NCBI GenBank assembly: GCA_937874965.1
Contig: CALNCD010000068.1
Span: 11,358 to 75,357 of the forward strand
Source: an uncultured Erysipelotrichaceae bacterium
GTDB taxonomy: Bacteria > Bacillota_I > Bacilli_A > Erysipelotrichales > Erysipelotrichaceae
Length of the DNA: 64,000 bases
Direction of reading: 5' to 3'
Each line of letters opens with the position of its first letter. Position 1 is the stretch's first letter. The notes beneath the pieces are model-generated. The model worked only from the letters and a program-made list of their open reading frames with translations, had not been told where the DNA came from and did no database searches. A program made the position numbers and the translations under genes. Below, piece after piece: positions 1 through 8,712 of the stretch.

Positions 1-21
1 AAACACAGGACTTGTCCTGTG
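1..21 (-). terminator. Intrinsic terminator of msrA
   Basis: An 8-bp perfect stem (CACAGGAC/GTCCTGTG, 2-nt loop) lies just past the msrA stop codon. On the minus strand it is followed by T residues that run into the window edge, so the full U-tract cannot be seen. Confidence 0.6.
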
Positions 22-30
22 CTCCGATGC

Positions 31-537
31 CTAGTATCCATCCTTTTTTTCTGCAGGGCTGGCGAGATTCAAATCGATGTGGCAATACCCTCCTGGATTC
101 TTCTTGAGGTATTCCTGATGATACTGCTCAGCCGGATAATAACGATCCAGTTTCTCAACTTCAACGACAATCGGCTGTGAGTATGACTCTTGCTGCCTCG
201 TGATTTCCTGTTCAATGATGATACGGTCAGCCGGATTTGTATAGTAAATCCCTGTCCGATACTGGCTTCCGCGATCATTGCCTTGACGATTCAAAGAAGT
301 CGGGTCAATAATACGGAAATAATGATCTAAAATTGCCCCAAGGGATATGCGGTGTTCATCATAGATGACTTTAACAACTTCAGCATATCCCGTAGTCTGT
401 GTGCAGACTTGCTGATACGTCGGGTTATCTGTTTGGCCTTGTGCATAGCCCACCTCCGTGGATTCAACACCAATCAATTGTTCATAATACGCTTCACTGC
501 CCCAGAAACAGCCTGCGCCCAGCACGATTTGCGCCAT
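31..537 (-). CDS. msrA: Peptide-methionine (S)-S-oxide reductase MsrA
   Basis: MsrA reduces methionine-S-sulfoxide in proteins back to methionine in the cytoplasm, using thioredoxin as reductant. The 168-aa product has the family motif GCFWG at residues 9-13 with the catalytic Cys at position 10, and a GYCH segment near the C-terminus whose Cys is a candidate resolving residue. The length fits a single-domain MsrA with no fused MsrB. The start is set by an AGGAGT ribosome site 8 nt upstream of ATG. The gene stands alone, followed by its own terminator and facing away from the plus-strand hdeD-like gene. Family assignment is firm; the resolving Cys is inferred. Confidence 0.95.
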   Translation of the reverse strand: MAQIVLGAGCFWGSEAYYEQLIGVESTEVGYAQGQTDNPTYQQVCTQTTGYAEVVKVIYDEHRISLGAILDHYFRIIDPTSLNRQGNDRGSQYRTGIYYTNPADRIIIEQEITRQQESYSQPIVVEVEKLDRYYPAEQYHQEYLKKNPGGYCHIDLNLASPAEKKDGY

Positions 538-623
538 GACTCATCACTCCTTTTTCCTTATTCTACCATACCTGTCAATCCATGAATCAATTTACATATT
601 TCATGAATTAAAAACAACTTTAT

Positions 624-652
624 TTGACATTTCATAAAATTAGTACTATATT
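624..652 (+). promoter_or_regulatory. Sigma-A promoter of the hdeD-like gene
   Basis: TTGACA (624-629), a 17-nt spacer and TATATT (647-652) give a near-consensus housekeeping promoter. The predicted start of transcription, about 659, falls immediately before the CIRCE element, so a bound HrcA repressor would block it. Confidence 0.75.
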
Positions 653-663
653 TTAAGTATAGA

Positions 664-690
664 TTAGCACTCGATATAAATGAGTGCTAA
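664..690. promoter_or_regulatory. CIRCE element (HrcA operator)
   Basis: TTAGCACTC, a 9-nt spacer and GAGTGCTAA match the CIRCE consensus exactly in both arms and in spacing. It sits between the -10 box and the ribosome binding site of the hdeD-like gene, the usual place for HrcA control of groESL or dnaK. No chaperone gene or hrcA is in the window. The operator itself is seen directly; regulation by HrcA is inferred from the established consensus. Confidence 0.93.
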
Positions 691-699
691 GGAGGGTTT

Positions 700-1233
700 A
701 TGAAACACACAAAAATTCATTGGTCAAATCTCATTATCGGCATTCTCTTGATTATTCTGGGAGTTGCGACCTTGTCACAGCCTGCCGCAAACCTCTTGTC
801 GTTATCGATTCTTTTCGGATTCGGTGCCTTCATCAAAGGATTCATTGATCTTTATGAAGCCTCGGTTTATCGGAAGGTAACAGGTCATCATCTTGGTTCC
901 ATGATTCTTGTGGGAATTCTGGATATCATCATCGGTATTATTCTCTTGATGCAGCTGAACATCACTGCTGCGACGCTTCCTTATGTCTTCTCCATCTGGA
1001 TGATCGTAGATTCTGTACTTTCGCTCTTCCGATATGATGTTCTGGATTCTGTCTCAACCGGTCATTATGTTCTCTCGATTATCGTCAGTATCCTGGGAAT
1101 TGCTTTAGGTATTCTGCTGTTCTTGAATCCGGTGATTGCTGCACTCTCACTGGCCATCTTGATCAGTTTGTATTTCCTGATGTTCGGATGCTTCAATATC
1201 TATCTTGCATTCACTCAGCACCGTTATCTTTAA
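700..1233 (+). CDS. HdeD-like (DUF308) membrane protein
   Basis: A 177-aa polytopic membrane protein with about six hydrophobic segments arranged as repeated pairs, the pattern of the HdeD/DUF308 family. Enterobacterial HdeD is linked to acid resistance, but the biochemical role of the family is unknown. The segment after the first helix pair (FGAFIKGFIDLYEA) resembles the family's loop. The start is fixed by AAGGAGGG just upstream of ATG; the ribosome site directly follows the CIRCE operator. A 10-bp terminator follows the gene, so it is monocistronic. Placement behind a CIRCE element suggests induction by protein-folding stress. The family call is good; the physiological role is open. Confidence 0.82.
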   Translation: MKHTKIHWSNLIIGILLIILGVATLSQPAANLLSLSILFGFGAFIKGFIDLYEASVYRKVTGHHLGSMILVGILDIIIGIILLMQLNITAATLPYVFSIWMIVDSVLSLFRYDVLDSVSTGHYVLSIIVSILGIALGILLFLNPVIAALSLAILISLYFLMFGCFNIYLAFTQHRYL

Positions 1234-1243
1234 ACAGTAAACC

Positions 1244-1282
1244 GAACCTCCCTGCTTGGACAACAATAGGGAGGTTCTTTTT
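1244..1282 (+). terminator. Terminator of the hdeD-like gene
   Basis: A 10-bp stem (GAACCTCCCT/AGGGAGGTTC) followed by five T residues on the plus strand. Confidence 0.85.
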
Positions 1283-1397
1283 AGACTGAAGAAACGGAAA
1301 TTGTGAAATGCTATCGCCCTGCTTTTTCAGGATCTCTGCTTATCGTGTCACTGTTCTGTCTTGCTTGATTGAACCCTCAGCTGAACTGAAGCAATTC

Positions 1398-1967
1398 TTA
1401 ATGCTGGCGCTGATGCAGCATCGCTTTCTCGATTGCCTGGGTATACTGCTGATCCATAAGCCACGACAGGCGTTCAATAATGGCCTCGCTGGGCTGTTTA
1501 ACACCACTGAAGATCCAATCGACAACAATGCCGGAAAACGCATGGCAATAGAAATTAATAATAAATTCCGCATCCTCAGCCTCAATGGCCTGTGCTTGGG
1601 GAATTTCATAGAAAACCCGGCTGAGCAGCCCATAAATCGTTGTATAGAAAAGCCGTGTAAATTGATTCCGTTGCAAGGAATTGAGGGTATTCAGACAGAA
1701 TGCATAATTATCATAGACATAGTCCAGAATCACCTTGAAGCTTTCCTTCCAGGTTGTATAGTCTACATCAGTCTTGATCGGGTTTAGGAAATCATCTTCA
1801 TAAACCCATTCCAGAAGAGCATAGATATCTTGAAAGTGATAGTAAAACGTCTGCCGCGTCATCCCGCAGCTTTCGACAAGCTCTGTAACGGTGATCTGAT
1901 CGACCGACTTGCTTTTCATCATCGTCTTTAACGACTGTGCTAGTGCTCTTTTCGTAGAAACTGACAT
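1398..1967 (-). CDS. TetR/AcrR-family transcriptional regulator (DhaS-like)
   Basis: The 189-aa product has an N-terminal TetR DNA-binding domain: a helix-turn-helix at about residues 25-45 with the signature TELVESCGMTRQTFYYHF. The C-terminal part is helical and would bind a ligand and dimerise. The overall style (TKRALAQSLKTMM opening, YEDD after the HTH) resembles the DhaS subgroup, which in Lactococcus is an activator of dihydroxyacetone kinase genes; no dha genes are in this window. It lies downstream of the PAP2 gene on the same strand and converges with the hdeD-like gene. Its target is unknown; oleate hydratase about 1 kb away is one guess, since TetR proteins often control such genes. 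Confidence 0.85.
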   Translation of the reverse strand: MSVSTKRALAQSLKTMMKSKSVDQITVTELVESCGMTRQTFYYHFQDIYALLEWVYEDDFLNPIKTDVDYTTWKESFKVILDYVYDNYAFCLNTLNSLQRNQFTRLFYTTIYGLLSRVFYEIPQAQAIEAEDAEFIINFYCHAFSGIVVDWIFSGVKQPSEAIIERLSWLMDQQYTQAIEKAMLHQRQH

Positions 1968-2093
1968 GAAAGACTCCTTTGTTCTATTTTAAAGCATTGA
2001 TCGGGGGTTTTTCAATCCATTTATTAGCCGTTCTCGGACATTATGAGACAGCATGAATCAACTTGCTTGCGCTTATGAAGGAAGCCTCTCCCA

Positions 2094-2759
2094 TCACCCT
2101 TCATGATAGGGTCTTACAGCCCTGATTGACGCCTGCACATTCCTGTACACCAGGGAACTGCTTAAGCCGATAGACAAGCCTAATACCCATCCATCCAGGA
2201 CATCGGATGGCCAATGAACACCAAGGTATATCCGGCTGATACCAACGATGACTGGAACGAGGATGCAGCAACTTTGCAGGAGACGCTTGATGAACTTATC
2301 CATCGTCTTTTCCTCGATGATGGGGATAATTGCAGTATAAACGGCGCCGGCAATCATTGTATGTCCGCTAGGGAAAGAATACCCGCTTTCGCTGATGAGC
2401 TGAAGGATTGCAGGACGGGGCTCCTGGATAAGATTTTTCAGAACAACATTCAGCAGTCCAGCACACAACAGCGTATAGATCATCCGGAACTTGATACCGG
2501 TCTTGGCGTTGCGGTTCAAAACCAGCAAAGCAAGGACGATGCTTCCGATAAACCATGCTGAGCCCACGTCAGTTAACCTCATCATTATCGATGTTGTGGA
2601 ATCCGAAACAAAAGAACTGATCCACTGGTAGACGACATCATCAACCGGCTGGAACCCATGGCATTTCTTTAGGATAACCATACCGATAAAGACAAGGATC
2701 AGTCCTGAAATGATTGCAGCTTGATATTTATTAGGCTTCGTTTGGTCATCATTCATCAC
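2094..2759 (-). CDS. PAP2-superfamily membrane phosphatase
   Basis: A 221-aa integral membrane protein carrying all three motifs of the lipid phosphatase/phosphotransferase superfamily: K108 to R115-P116, PSGH at 130-133, and SR 175-176 with H182 and D186. The two motif histidines are the expected nucleophile and acid/base. Several hydrophobic helices surround the motifs, which would face the outer side of the membrane. Relatives act on undecaprenyl diphosphate, phosphatidylglycerol phosphate or phosphatidic acid; the sequence alone does not choose between them. A GGAGGACAT site precedes a double ATG start. Divergent from oleate hydratase. Confidence 0.88.
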   Translation of the reverse strand: MMNDDQTKPNKYQAAIISGLILVFIGMVILKKCHGFQPVDDVVYQWISSFVSDSTTSIMMRLTDVGSAWFIGSIVLALLVLNRNAKTGIKFRMIYTLLCAGLLNVVLKNLIQEPRPAILQLISESGYSFPSGHTMIAGAVYTAIIPIIEEKTMDKFIKRLLQSCCILVPVIVGISRIYLGVHWPSDVLDGWVLGLSIGLSSSLVYRNVQASIRAVRPYHEG

Positions 2760-2985
2760 ATGTCCTCCATCCTGAAATAATACTTGAATCAGCAGAGGAA
2801 TTCATGGGGCTTGAATTAGAAGATGATAAGGAAACTATAATTGTGAATACCAGGAGCATCCCGCTGCTTCCTGATTCTTTTGACAGGTTCACTGTTTTGT
2901 CAGTTTTTTTAACATATCGCTGATTCTGTCAGTTTCATCATCTTGTGAAACATTCTAGGATAAGAGTATCACAAGGAGGTTATGT

Positions 2986-4752
2986 ATGTATTACAGCAAT
3001 GGAAACTATGAAGCTTTTGCTTCTGTAAAGAAAACAGGTGAAATGGATGAGCGCAAAGCGTACTTGATCGGATCGGGTCTGGCATCGCTGGCGGCAGCCG
3101 CCTTCCTGGTTCGGGATACCTCGATCAATCCGCATAATATCACTATCATTGAAGAAATGAGCATCGCTGGCGGAAGTCTTGACGGCATCCTGCAGGATAA
3201 CAAAGGCTTTATCATCCGGGGTGGCCGGGAGATGGAGAATCACTTCGAATGCTTATGGGATCTATACCGCAGCATTCCTTCTCTTGAAGTCGATGGTTCT
3301 GTTCTGGATGAATTCTACTGGCTCAATAAGGAGGATCCTAACTTTTCCCTGCAGCGGGCAACACTGAAACAGGGAATGGATGCGAAAACCAACGGAACAT
3401 TTACGCTTTCGCAGACTGCCTCAGAAGAATTGATCAAGCTGTTCTTTACACCTGAAGATAAGCTGGATGATTTAACGATTTCCGATGTTTTCAGCGAAGA
3501 CTTCTTCGCATCGAATTTCTGGCTGTACTGGCAGACGATGTTTGCCTTCGAAACCTGGCACAGTGCAACGGAAATGAGACGATATCTCTCCCGGTTCATT
3601 CATCATATCGGCGGACTGCCTGACTTTTCTGCCTTGAAGTTCACCAAGTACAATCAGTATGAGTCATTGGTCTTGCCTTTGAAGAAATACCTTCAGGATA
3701 AGGGCGTTCAGTTTATGTTCTCAACCGAAGTCCTGAATGTTCTCTTTGATGTTCAGCCAACCCAGACTGTCGCAACCAAACTCATCTGTCAGGGTGCTGA
3801 GAAGCTCTTCAGCATAGAACTGCGCCACGAAGATCTCGTCTTCATTACCAACGGCAGCAATACTGATGCTTCATCCATCGGGGATCACAAGACTGCAGCC
3901 GTGCTGGATGGAACGGATGCGAAAAGCTACGCACTCTGGTCAAAAATCGCTGCTCAGGATAGCCGATTCGGACGTCCGGATAAATTCTTCGGGGATATCA
4001 AGCGCAGCAATTGGGAATCTGCAACCCTGACTACTCTGGATGATAAAATCTTGCCTTATCTTGAAAAGATCTGCAAGCGTGATCCATTGAGCGGCAAAGT
4101 TGTAACAGGAGGAATCGTCAGTGTCAAGGATTCCAGCTGGTTCTTGAGCTGGACAATCAATCGCCAGCCTCATTTCAAAGCTCAGCCCGCTCAGCAGGTT
4201 GTCGTATGGATCTATGGACTGTTCAGCGATATCAAAGGGGACTATATCAAGAAACCGATGGTGGAATGCACAGGAGAGGAAATTGCCGCTGAATGGCTCT
4301 ATCACTTAGGTGTTCCTGTTTCAGAAATTGATGGACTGGCAGCAACCAGCACCAACTGTATTCCGGTGATGATGCCTTATGTTACGGCCTATTTTATGCC
4401 GCGATCAAAGGGAGACCGACCAGCTGTTGTTCCTGAAGGAGTCGTCAATGCCGCCTTTATCGGCAACTTCGCGGAAACACCGCGAGATACCGTATTCACC
4501 ACTGAATATTCAGTACGGACAGCAATGGAAGCCGTCTATACACTAATGGGTGTGGACCGTGGCGTTCCCGAAGTCTTTGCATCCGCGTATGATGTAAGAA
4601 CCCTGCTGAATGCTACCTCAACCATGATGGACGGCAAGCAACTGAGTGACCTCAAACTGAACTTTGCGCAGAGAACCGTCTTGAAGATTGCGGCCAAGAA
4701 GCTGAAAGGCACTGTTCTCGAAGACCTTCTCAAAACCTATCATCTTATCTGA
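2986..4752 (+). CDS. ohyA: Oleate hydratase (myosin-cross-reactive antigen family)
   Basis: An FAD-dependent enzyme that adds water to the cis-9 double bond of oleate and related unsaturated fatty acids, giving 10-hydroxy acids; gut and skin Firmicutes use it to detoxify host fatty acids. The 588-aa length matches the family. An N-terminal dinucleotide-binding loop (IGSGLASL, about 28-35) is followed by RGGREME (78-84), the segment holding the family's catalytic Glu. The long C-terminal part is typical of the membrane-associated lid region. AAGGAGG precedes ATG at good spacing. The 226-nt upstream region, shared with the divergent PAP2 gene, contains two GTCAGTTT copies that could be operator half-sites, but this is weak. 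A bidirectional terminator follows. Confidence 0.95.
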   Translation: MYYSNGNYEAFASVKKTGEMDERKAYLIGSGLASLAAAAFLVRDTSINPHNITIIEEMSIAGGSLDGILQDNKGFIIRGGREMENHFECLWDLYRSIPSLEVDGSVLDEFYWLNKEDPNFSLQRATLKQGMDAKTNGTFTLSQTASEELIKLFFTPEDKLDDLTISDVFSEDFFASNFWLYWQTMFAFETWHSATEMRRYLSRFIHHIGGLPDFSALKFTKYNQYESLVLPLKKYLQDKGVQFMFSTEVLNVLFDVQPTQTVATKLICQGAEKLFSIELRHEDLVFITNGSNTDASSIGDHKTAAVLDGTDAKSYALWSKIAAQDSRFGRPDKFFGDIKRSNWESATLTTLDDKILPYLEKICKRDPLSGKVVTGGIVSVKDSSWFLSWTINRQPHFKAQPAQQVVVWIYGLFSDIKGDYIKKPMVECTGEEIAAEWLYHLGVPVSEIDGLAATSTNCIPVMMPYVTAYFMPRSKGDRPAVVPEGVVNAAFIGNFAETPRDTVFTTEYSVRTAMEAVYTLMGVDRGVPEVFASAYDVRTLLNATSTMMDGKQLSDLKLNFAQRTVLKIAAKKLKGTVLEDLLKTYHLI

Positions 4753-4768
4753 TGCAGACCGAATAGAC

Positions 4769-4794
4769 AAAAGCAGCCGACGCTGCTTTTTTTA
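4769..4794. terminator. Bidirectional terminator between ohyA and the fibre operon
   Basis: A 7-bp stem AAGCAGC/GCTGCTT with a 4-nt loop is flanked by A and T runs on both sides. It serves ohyA on the plus strand and the LPXTG gene at the end of the seven-gene operon on the minus strand, whose stop codon overlaps its edge. Confidence 0.85.
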
Positions 4795-5400
4795 ATGCTG
4801 TTTCCGGTCGATGTACTGATTCAGTGCCAAAATGACGAGCCCCGCGACAATGAGAACTGCTATTGCTTGTTCATTGATTCCTTGAACACCGGTATTCGGC
4901 AAGTCTTTTCCCCCGGTTTCGGGTAAATCCCGGGTTCCTTCGATGGCTTTGAAAATGATTCTGAATTGAGTCAGCTGGTTTTGATAATCATTGGTCAATG
5001 CCGTAGGCAGACTGATCTGAAGGTGGTAGGTTTTTTCCTGATCAATCTGGAATAATCCCAGTGAAACCGATTCAGACATGGATGTTGATGTGAACAGAAC
5101 CTTCTGGGCATCATCGGTAATCGTCATCATCAGACCGTCCCAGAGTTTATTGTCTGCAGCACTGCAGGTCACAATCAGTTTGATCGGCTGCTGGGAACGG
5201 TTGGAGACCAGAAACGATTCCTGCAAGGCTTGTCCGGGAACCAGATCACTGGCATTGATCATGAATGGATCATGATTCAAGGTTAAGACAAAATCTTCAG
5301 CTCCCCCTTGATAGATCACTTGCGAATCAGCGGCATGAATAGGCAACAGTGCCATCATCAATAGAACGGCCGTCATCACAGCTTGATACCAACGTTTCAT
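4792..5400 (-). CDS. LPXTG cell-wall-anchored protein, last gene of the SipW fibre operon
   Basis: A 202-aa exported protein with a signal peptide (1-23, ending IHAADS), a compact all-beta-looking ectodomain, and a C-terminal sorting signal with two LPXTG motifs in tandem: LPETG at 159-163 and LPNTG at 167-171. A hydrophobic helix (about 178-194) and a charged tail (RKQH) follow. A sortase would link it to peptidoglycan, so it is a candidate wall anchor for the fibre made by this operon. The ATG at 5398-5400 is chosen because GGGGAGGAGGG overlaps the last codons of the upstream gene, showing translational coupling. A longer reading upstream has no signal peptide. No homolog with known function is recognised; the anchor role is inferred from context. 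Confidence 0.8.
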   Translation of the reverse strand: MKRWYQAVMTAVLLMMALLPIHAADSQVIYQGGAEDFVLTLNHDPFMINASDLVPGQALQESFLVSNRSQQPIKLIVTCSAADNKLWDGLMMTITDDAQKVLFTSTSMSESVSLGLFQIDQEKTYHLQISLPTALTNDYQNQLTQFRIIFKAIEGTRDLPETGGKDLPNTGVQGINEQAIAVLIVAGLVILALNQYIDRKQH

Positions 5401-5401
5401 T

Positions 5402-5959
5402 TTAATCCCTCCTCCCCAATCGGCCCTCGCCATCCACGCTGACATGAATCCATTTTGAACTGACCAGATCGGCTTGATCCCCCTGGATTGTACTGGACAC
5501 CACATCTAATGCATAGTGATAGCCCCGTTGGGTTGGCGGTGTAAAGGATTCCAACAAGTCAGACGTTGTCTGTCCAGGAAGAAGGAGAGCTTTATAATAA
5601 TAGAACCCATCACTGGCTAGAAACCAGCTGGATGTCTCATTTAATTCAATCTGCACCAAAGGTGCCGGTCCCGCAACCGAACAGGAGCTGATCACCGCAG
5701 ATCCTTCCGTATCCGGACAGCTTAGCCAATTGGCCGCCAGGACAACCCGAACATAGACCTCAACATTCCCTGTATTCTTGATGGAAACATGTTCCTTGGT
5801 TGTTCCGTCAAAGGATTCATGAATGGTCTGATCAACTTTCCCGGGAACAAACCGGTTTTCCAAGGAATCAGTCGTCTGCGAAAGATACGCCAAGGTAACA
5901 CTGGAAATGGCTAGAATAACTGTCATGAAGGAAATCAACGCAAGTTTTAAGCGCATCAC
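5402..5959 (-). CDS. Small secreted protein with SipW-type signal peptide
   Basis: A 185-aa protein with a hydrophobic N-terminus followed by LAYLSQTTDS and N-x-F-x-x-G, the pattern of SipW-processed TasA/camelysin proteins, in which an aromatic-rich segment sits next to the cleavage site. The middle reads like the camelysin beta-sandwich (repeated IKNTGNVEVYVRVV strands). Two cysteines within a short loop (LSCPDT and SSCSVAG) may form a disulfide. Its ATG overlaps the stop codon of the VWA gene in an ATGA junction and the next gene is coupled through its C-terminal codons. Likely a minor or capping subunit of the fibre. Not homologous enough to TasA by eye to use that name. Confidence 0.75.
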   Translation of the reverse strand: MMRLKLALISFMTVILAISSVTLAYLSQTTDSLENRFVPGKVDQTIHESFDGTTKEHVSIKNTGNVEVYVRVVLAANWLSCPDTEGSAVISSCSVAGPAPLVQIELNETSSWFLASDGFYYYKALLLPGQTTSDLLESFTPPTQRGYHYALDVVSSTIQGDQADLVSSKWIHVSVDGEGRLGRRD

Positions 5960-8712
5960 TGATCTCCTTTCTGAAAGATATTGCGAATCAGCGCATCTTT
6001 GCTCAATCCTTCAGTATCCTTAAGGGTATTTCTAAACACAAGCGTATCCTTAATCTTTGTTCTGCTCAGTGATGTACTCTGCTGGATCATGTCACTGGAA
6101 TAGCGCCACGACCAGGCACTGTCTTCGACAACGGTATACGTTCCGATCGGCAGCCCCGTCAACGTCATTCCTTTCTCGAGGGTTTCAAGATCTCCTTCCA
6201 GAATAATCGTATAGGTATATGCAGGATTGGCGGTATTGGTCACATGAAAGATAAAGGACTGTTGTCCATATTCATTGGACTGAATGGCTTGACGCGAAAC
6301 ATCATCCGTGAATGTCTTGGACACCGTCAAACTGAGAGTGCGCACATAGATAGTGATATCCCCCTGCGGATTGCCTCCCTTGCTTTGATTAATCAAGGCA
6401 TTGGCTGTAATATCTTGGCCATTGCCGATCACTTGAAGTTTAAGCCGGGAATCCTGGGTCGGCGCAAAGAAAGCAGCTCCCCGCGGATCATTCCCTGATT
6501 CCGACACCAGACCATAGGTCAGTACCGGCGCATCGCCGGCAGGAACAGGCGCTGATGATGATTCAGAACGCCAACGGACCAGCGACTTGCGCTCCATTAA
6601 CGGCTGCGTGGTTTCTCCGAGATAGATCGTTTCATCCGTCGTGGTAATTTCAGGATAAAAGACATGCATCACCGCTTGATTTTGCCGTTGCACCGCTTGC
6701 GAGGAACCACCGGTATGCGGGGAAAATGTTGTCGTAATGGTGTAGATGCTGGTTGAATCCAAAGGATCAGCGTAAGGCAAGGTCGTCCAGCTACCTGAGG
6801 CAGAGCCCGCAGGAACCGTATAGACACCCACGATATCATCCTGGCTGTTTCGCAATGTGTATATGATATCCGTATAGGCATTGTTCTTACCGTTGACGGT
6901 GTAGTTTGTGCCCTTGATCTGATAATCTTTGCCTGCATTTTTCAAAAGATTCTCCAGAACCGTTGATTGACTGAGATACTGGCTGCTGTCTTGCACGGTG
7001 ATTTGAGCTGTTATCGGGATATCCACAGTCGGCTGCGGAAAATGACTGACCGGCACATCGTTCCCCGGTACATAAAGTCCTGAATCTGCACCATTGGTGG
7101 ATATCGTATTGCCTCCCATAAAATCCGGACTGACCGCTGCCGAGAACTGAATAACCAGCTTCCTTCCTCGAGGGACACCGTTCACGGTCGCGATGTATTC
7201 ATCACTGTATTTGAATCCATTCACGGATACCGTTCCAGCCTGGGCATCCACAGTTGCCTGACAGGCAGTGCAGGCAACTAAATTCCCCCAGGAATTGTTG
7301 CCAAGGTAGGTTGACGTATACATCCTGACATTCTCGCGCAGCGGAACTTGAAACTGTTGTTCGACGACATCAAGTACGACAGCAGCTTCATCGAGAACCG
7401 TCGTTGCAGGAGCACTGATTTCTTCAGAAACCTTCGTAAACAATGACGCCATTGAGGCTGAATCCGTTGCTTTGACATAGTATCCCGCATTGCTCCCCGA
7501 CCCTGAGGTCGACATTGATGTTGCACTCGGGTAATTACTGGATACATAGTTCATGAACTTATTCAAATTCGTCGTGACATTGCTGGGATCCGCATTATCA
7601 ATGATACCGACACTGTACACTTTCACTCCGTTATCCTTGAGATACTTCGCACTGGCAATGGACTGATTGGCCACATCAGTATCAAAACTGCTGGAATTGA
7701 TACCCGGTTCACCATCTGTCAGCATAATCACGATCTTTGCCCGGTCTTTGTTTGCAAACCCGTTTGAGGTCAGGCTCATAATCCGTTTGGCCATGTCAAA
7801 TCCGAAATTGACAAAGGTTCCTCCGGATTGCCCGATTCGAGTAGCTGCATTATCCAGATTGCTTTTAGAACTCAGCACAGAGAGCATTGACGCACTTAAC
7901 GCCGAATCGATTGAACTTGTCGGACTATACTTGGTTGTCGTGTTTGTCGGCGAAGAAAGAATATTGGTATTCTGGTATTCCGCACGATTGGGATCATTAT
8001 TCTTACACGTCTGACTTGCATCGCAGGCGAATCCGACAATCGAAATCCGATGATCGACATCTTGTCCTGTGCCATTGGTTGCGCCATTGGCTTTTGTGTA
8101 AACCTGATTGACAAACGACTCAACCGTATTGATCAACCCTTGTGCCCGGCTCACTTTTGCAGCTAAGCGCAGATTTTCCCAAAACAGAGGATGCGCAGAA
8201 TCTCCAAACGGCTGAGTCGTCGTTCCGTTGCTGGTCTGCGTTATAGTCGTGCCGTTAACAGTAAATGAATAAGTGAATAGACGGTTTGACGCACTGCCTG
8301 ATCCACTGGTCACTGTCACTTTATACAGTCCATTCTGATAGCTGACATATAAATTGCTTGCATTGGCATACAAAGCACTGTTGGTTGATGGAGAACTGAA
8401 TTTCGTATAGGTTGTAAAGTCAGTGCTCCCCATAGATCCTGATTGATCAAGCACCAGAACAATATCAGTCGGCTTATCTTTGACCACTGTTTCCACAACA
8501 CCCGTGGTATAGGCTTCAAGCTGGTAATCAATGGCATTTGTCGTCGTATTGTACACTGCAGTTTTCGACAGATTAAGATTCGCAGTTTCCTGAGTCGATC
8601 CACTTGCATCAGCCCGCGTTTCACTAAGCAGGCTTACATAGGCCAGGACCAGCAGAAGAAGAATGATAATTCCCGCCTTGCCCCGTGAGTTTTTTCTATT
8701 TCTCTCAATCAT
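5956..8712 (-). CDS. Large VWA-domain surface adhesin with pilin-like C-terminal domain
   Basis: A 918-aa secreted protein. After an N-terminal hydrophobic segment (about 13-32) comes a von Willebrand factor A domain: the MIDAS motif DQSGS near 89-93, further metal-site segments, and MLTDGEPG. VWA adhesins bind host matrix through a metal ion and form the tips of sortase pili. Beta-rich repeats follow, then a C-terminal Cna-B/DUF5979-like domain (TVSKTF to IGTYTVVEDS). Two cysteine pairs (ACDASQTC, ACTAC) are unusual for a Gram-positive surface protein and may be disulfides. There is no LPXTG signal of its own. The start is ATG at 8712 with GGAG upstream; a GTG two codons earlier would overlap the ribosome site. 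Coupled at both ends (overlaps of 8 and 4 nt). Tip-adhesin role is inferred. Confidence 0.85.
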   Translation of the reverse strand: MIERNRKNSRGKAGIIILLLLVLAYVSLLSETRADASGSTQETANLNLSKTAVYNTTTNAIDYQLEAYTTGVVETVVKDKPTDIVLVLDQSGSMGSTDFTTYTKFSSPSTNSALYANASNLYVSYQNGLYKVTVTSGSGSASNRLFTYSFTVNGTTITQTSNGTTTQPFGDSAHPLFWENLRLAAKVSRAQGLINTVESFVNQVYTKANGATNGTGQDVDHRISIVGFACDASQTCKNNDPNRAEYQNTNILSSPTNTTTKYSPTSSIDSALSASMLSVLSSKSNLDNAATRIGQSGGTFVNFGFDMAKRIMSLTSNGFANKDRAKIVIMLTDGEPGINSSSFDTDVANQSIASAKYLKDNGVKVYSVGIIDNADPSNVTTNLNKFMNYVSSNYPSATSMSTSGSGSNAGYYVKATDSASMASLFTKVSEEISAPATTVLDEAAVVLDVVEQQFQVPLRENVRMYTSTYLGNNSWGNLVACTACQATVDAQAGTVSVNGFKYSDEYIATVNGVPRGRKLVIQFSAAVSPDFMGGNTISTNGADSGLYVPGNDVPVSHFPQPTVDIPITAQITVQDSSQYLSQSTVLENLLKNAGKDYQIKGTNYTVNGKNNAYTDIIYTLRNSQDDIVGVYTVPAGSASGSWTTLPYADPLDSTSIYTITTTFSPHTGGSSQAVQRQNQAVMHVFYPEITTTDETIYLGETTQPLMERKSLVRWRSESSSAPVPAGDAPVLTYGLVSESGNDPRGAAFFAPTQDSRLKLQVIGNGQDITANALINQSKGGNPQGDITIYVRTLSLTVSKTFTDDVSRQAIQSNEYGQQSFIFHVTNTANPAYTYTIILEGDLETLEKGMTLTGLPIGTYTVVEDSAWSWRYSSDMIQQSTSLSRTKIKDTLVFRNTLKDTEGLSKDALIRNIFQKGDQ

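Noticed and set aside
1308..1787. Open frame of 159 codons on the plus strand
   Set aside because: It lies antisense to the TetR gene, has no ribosome site and a composition that mirrors the TetR codons.
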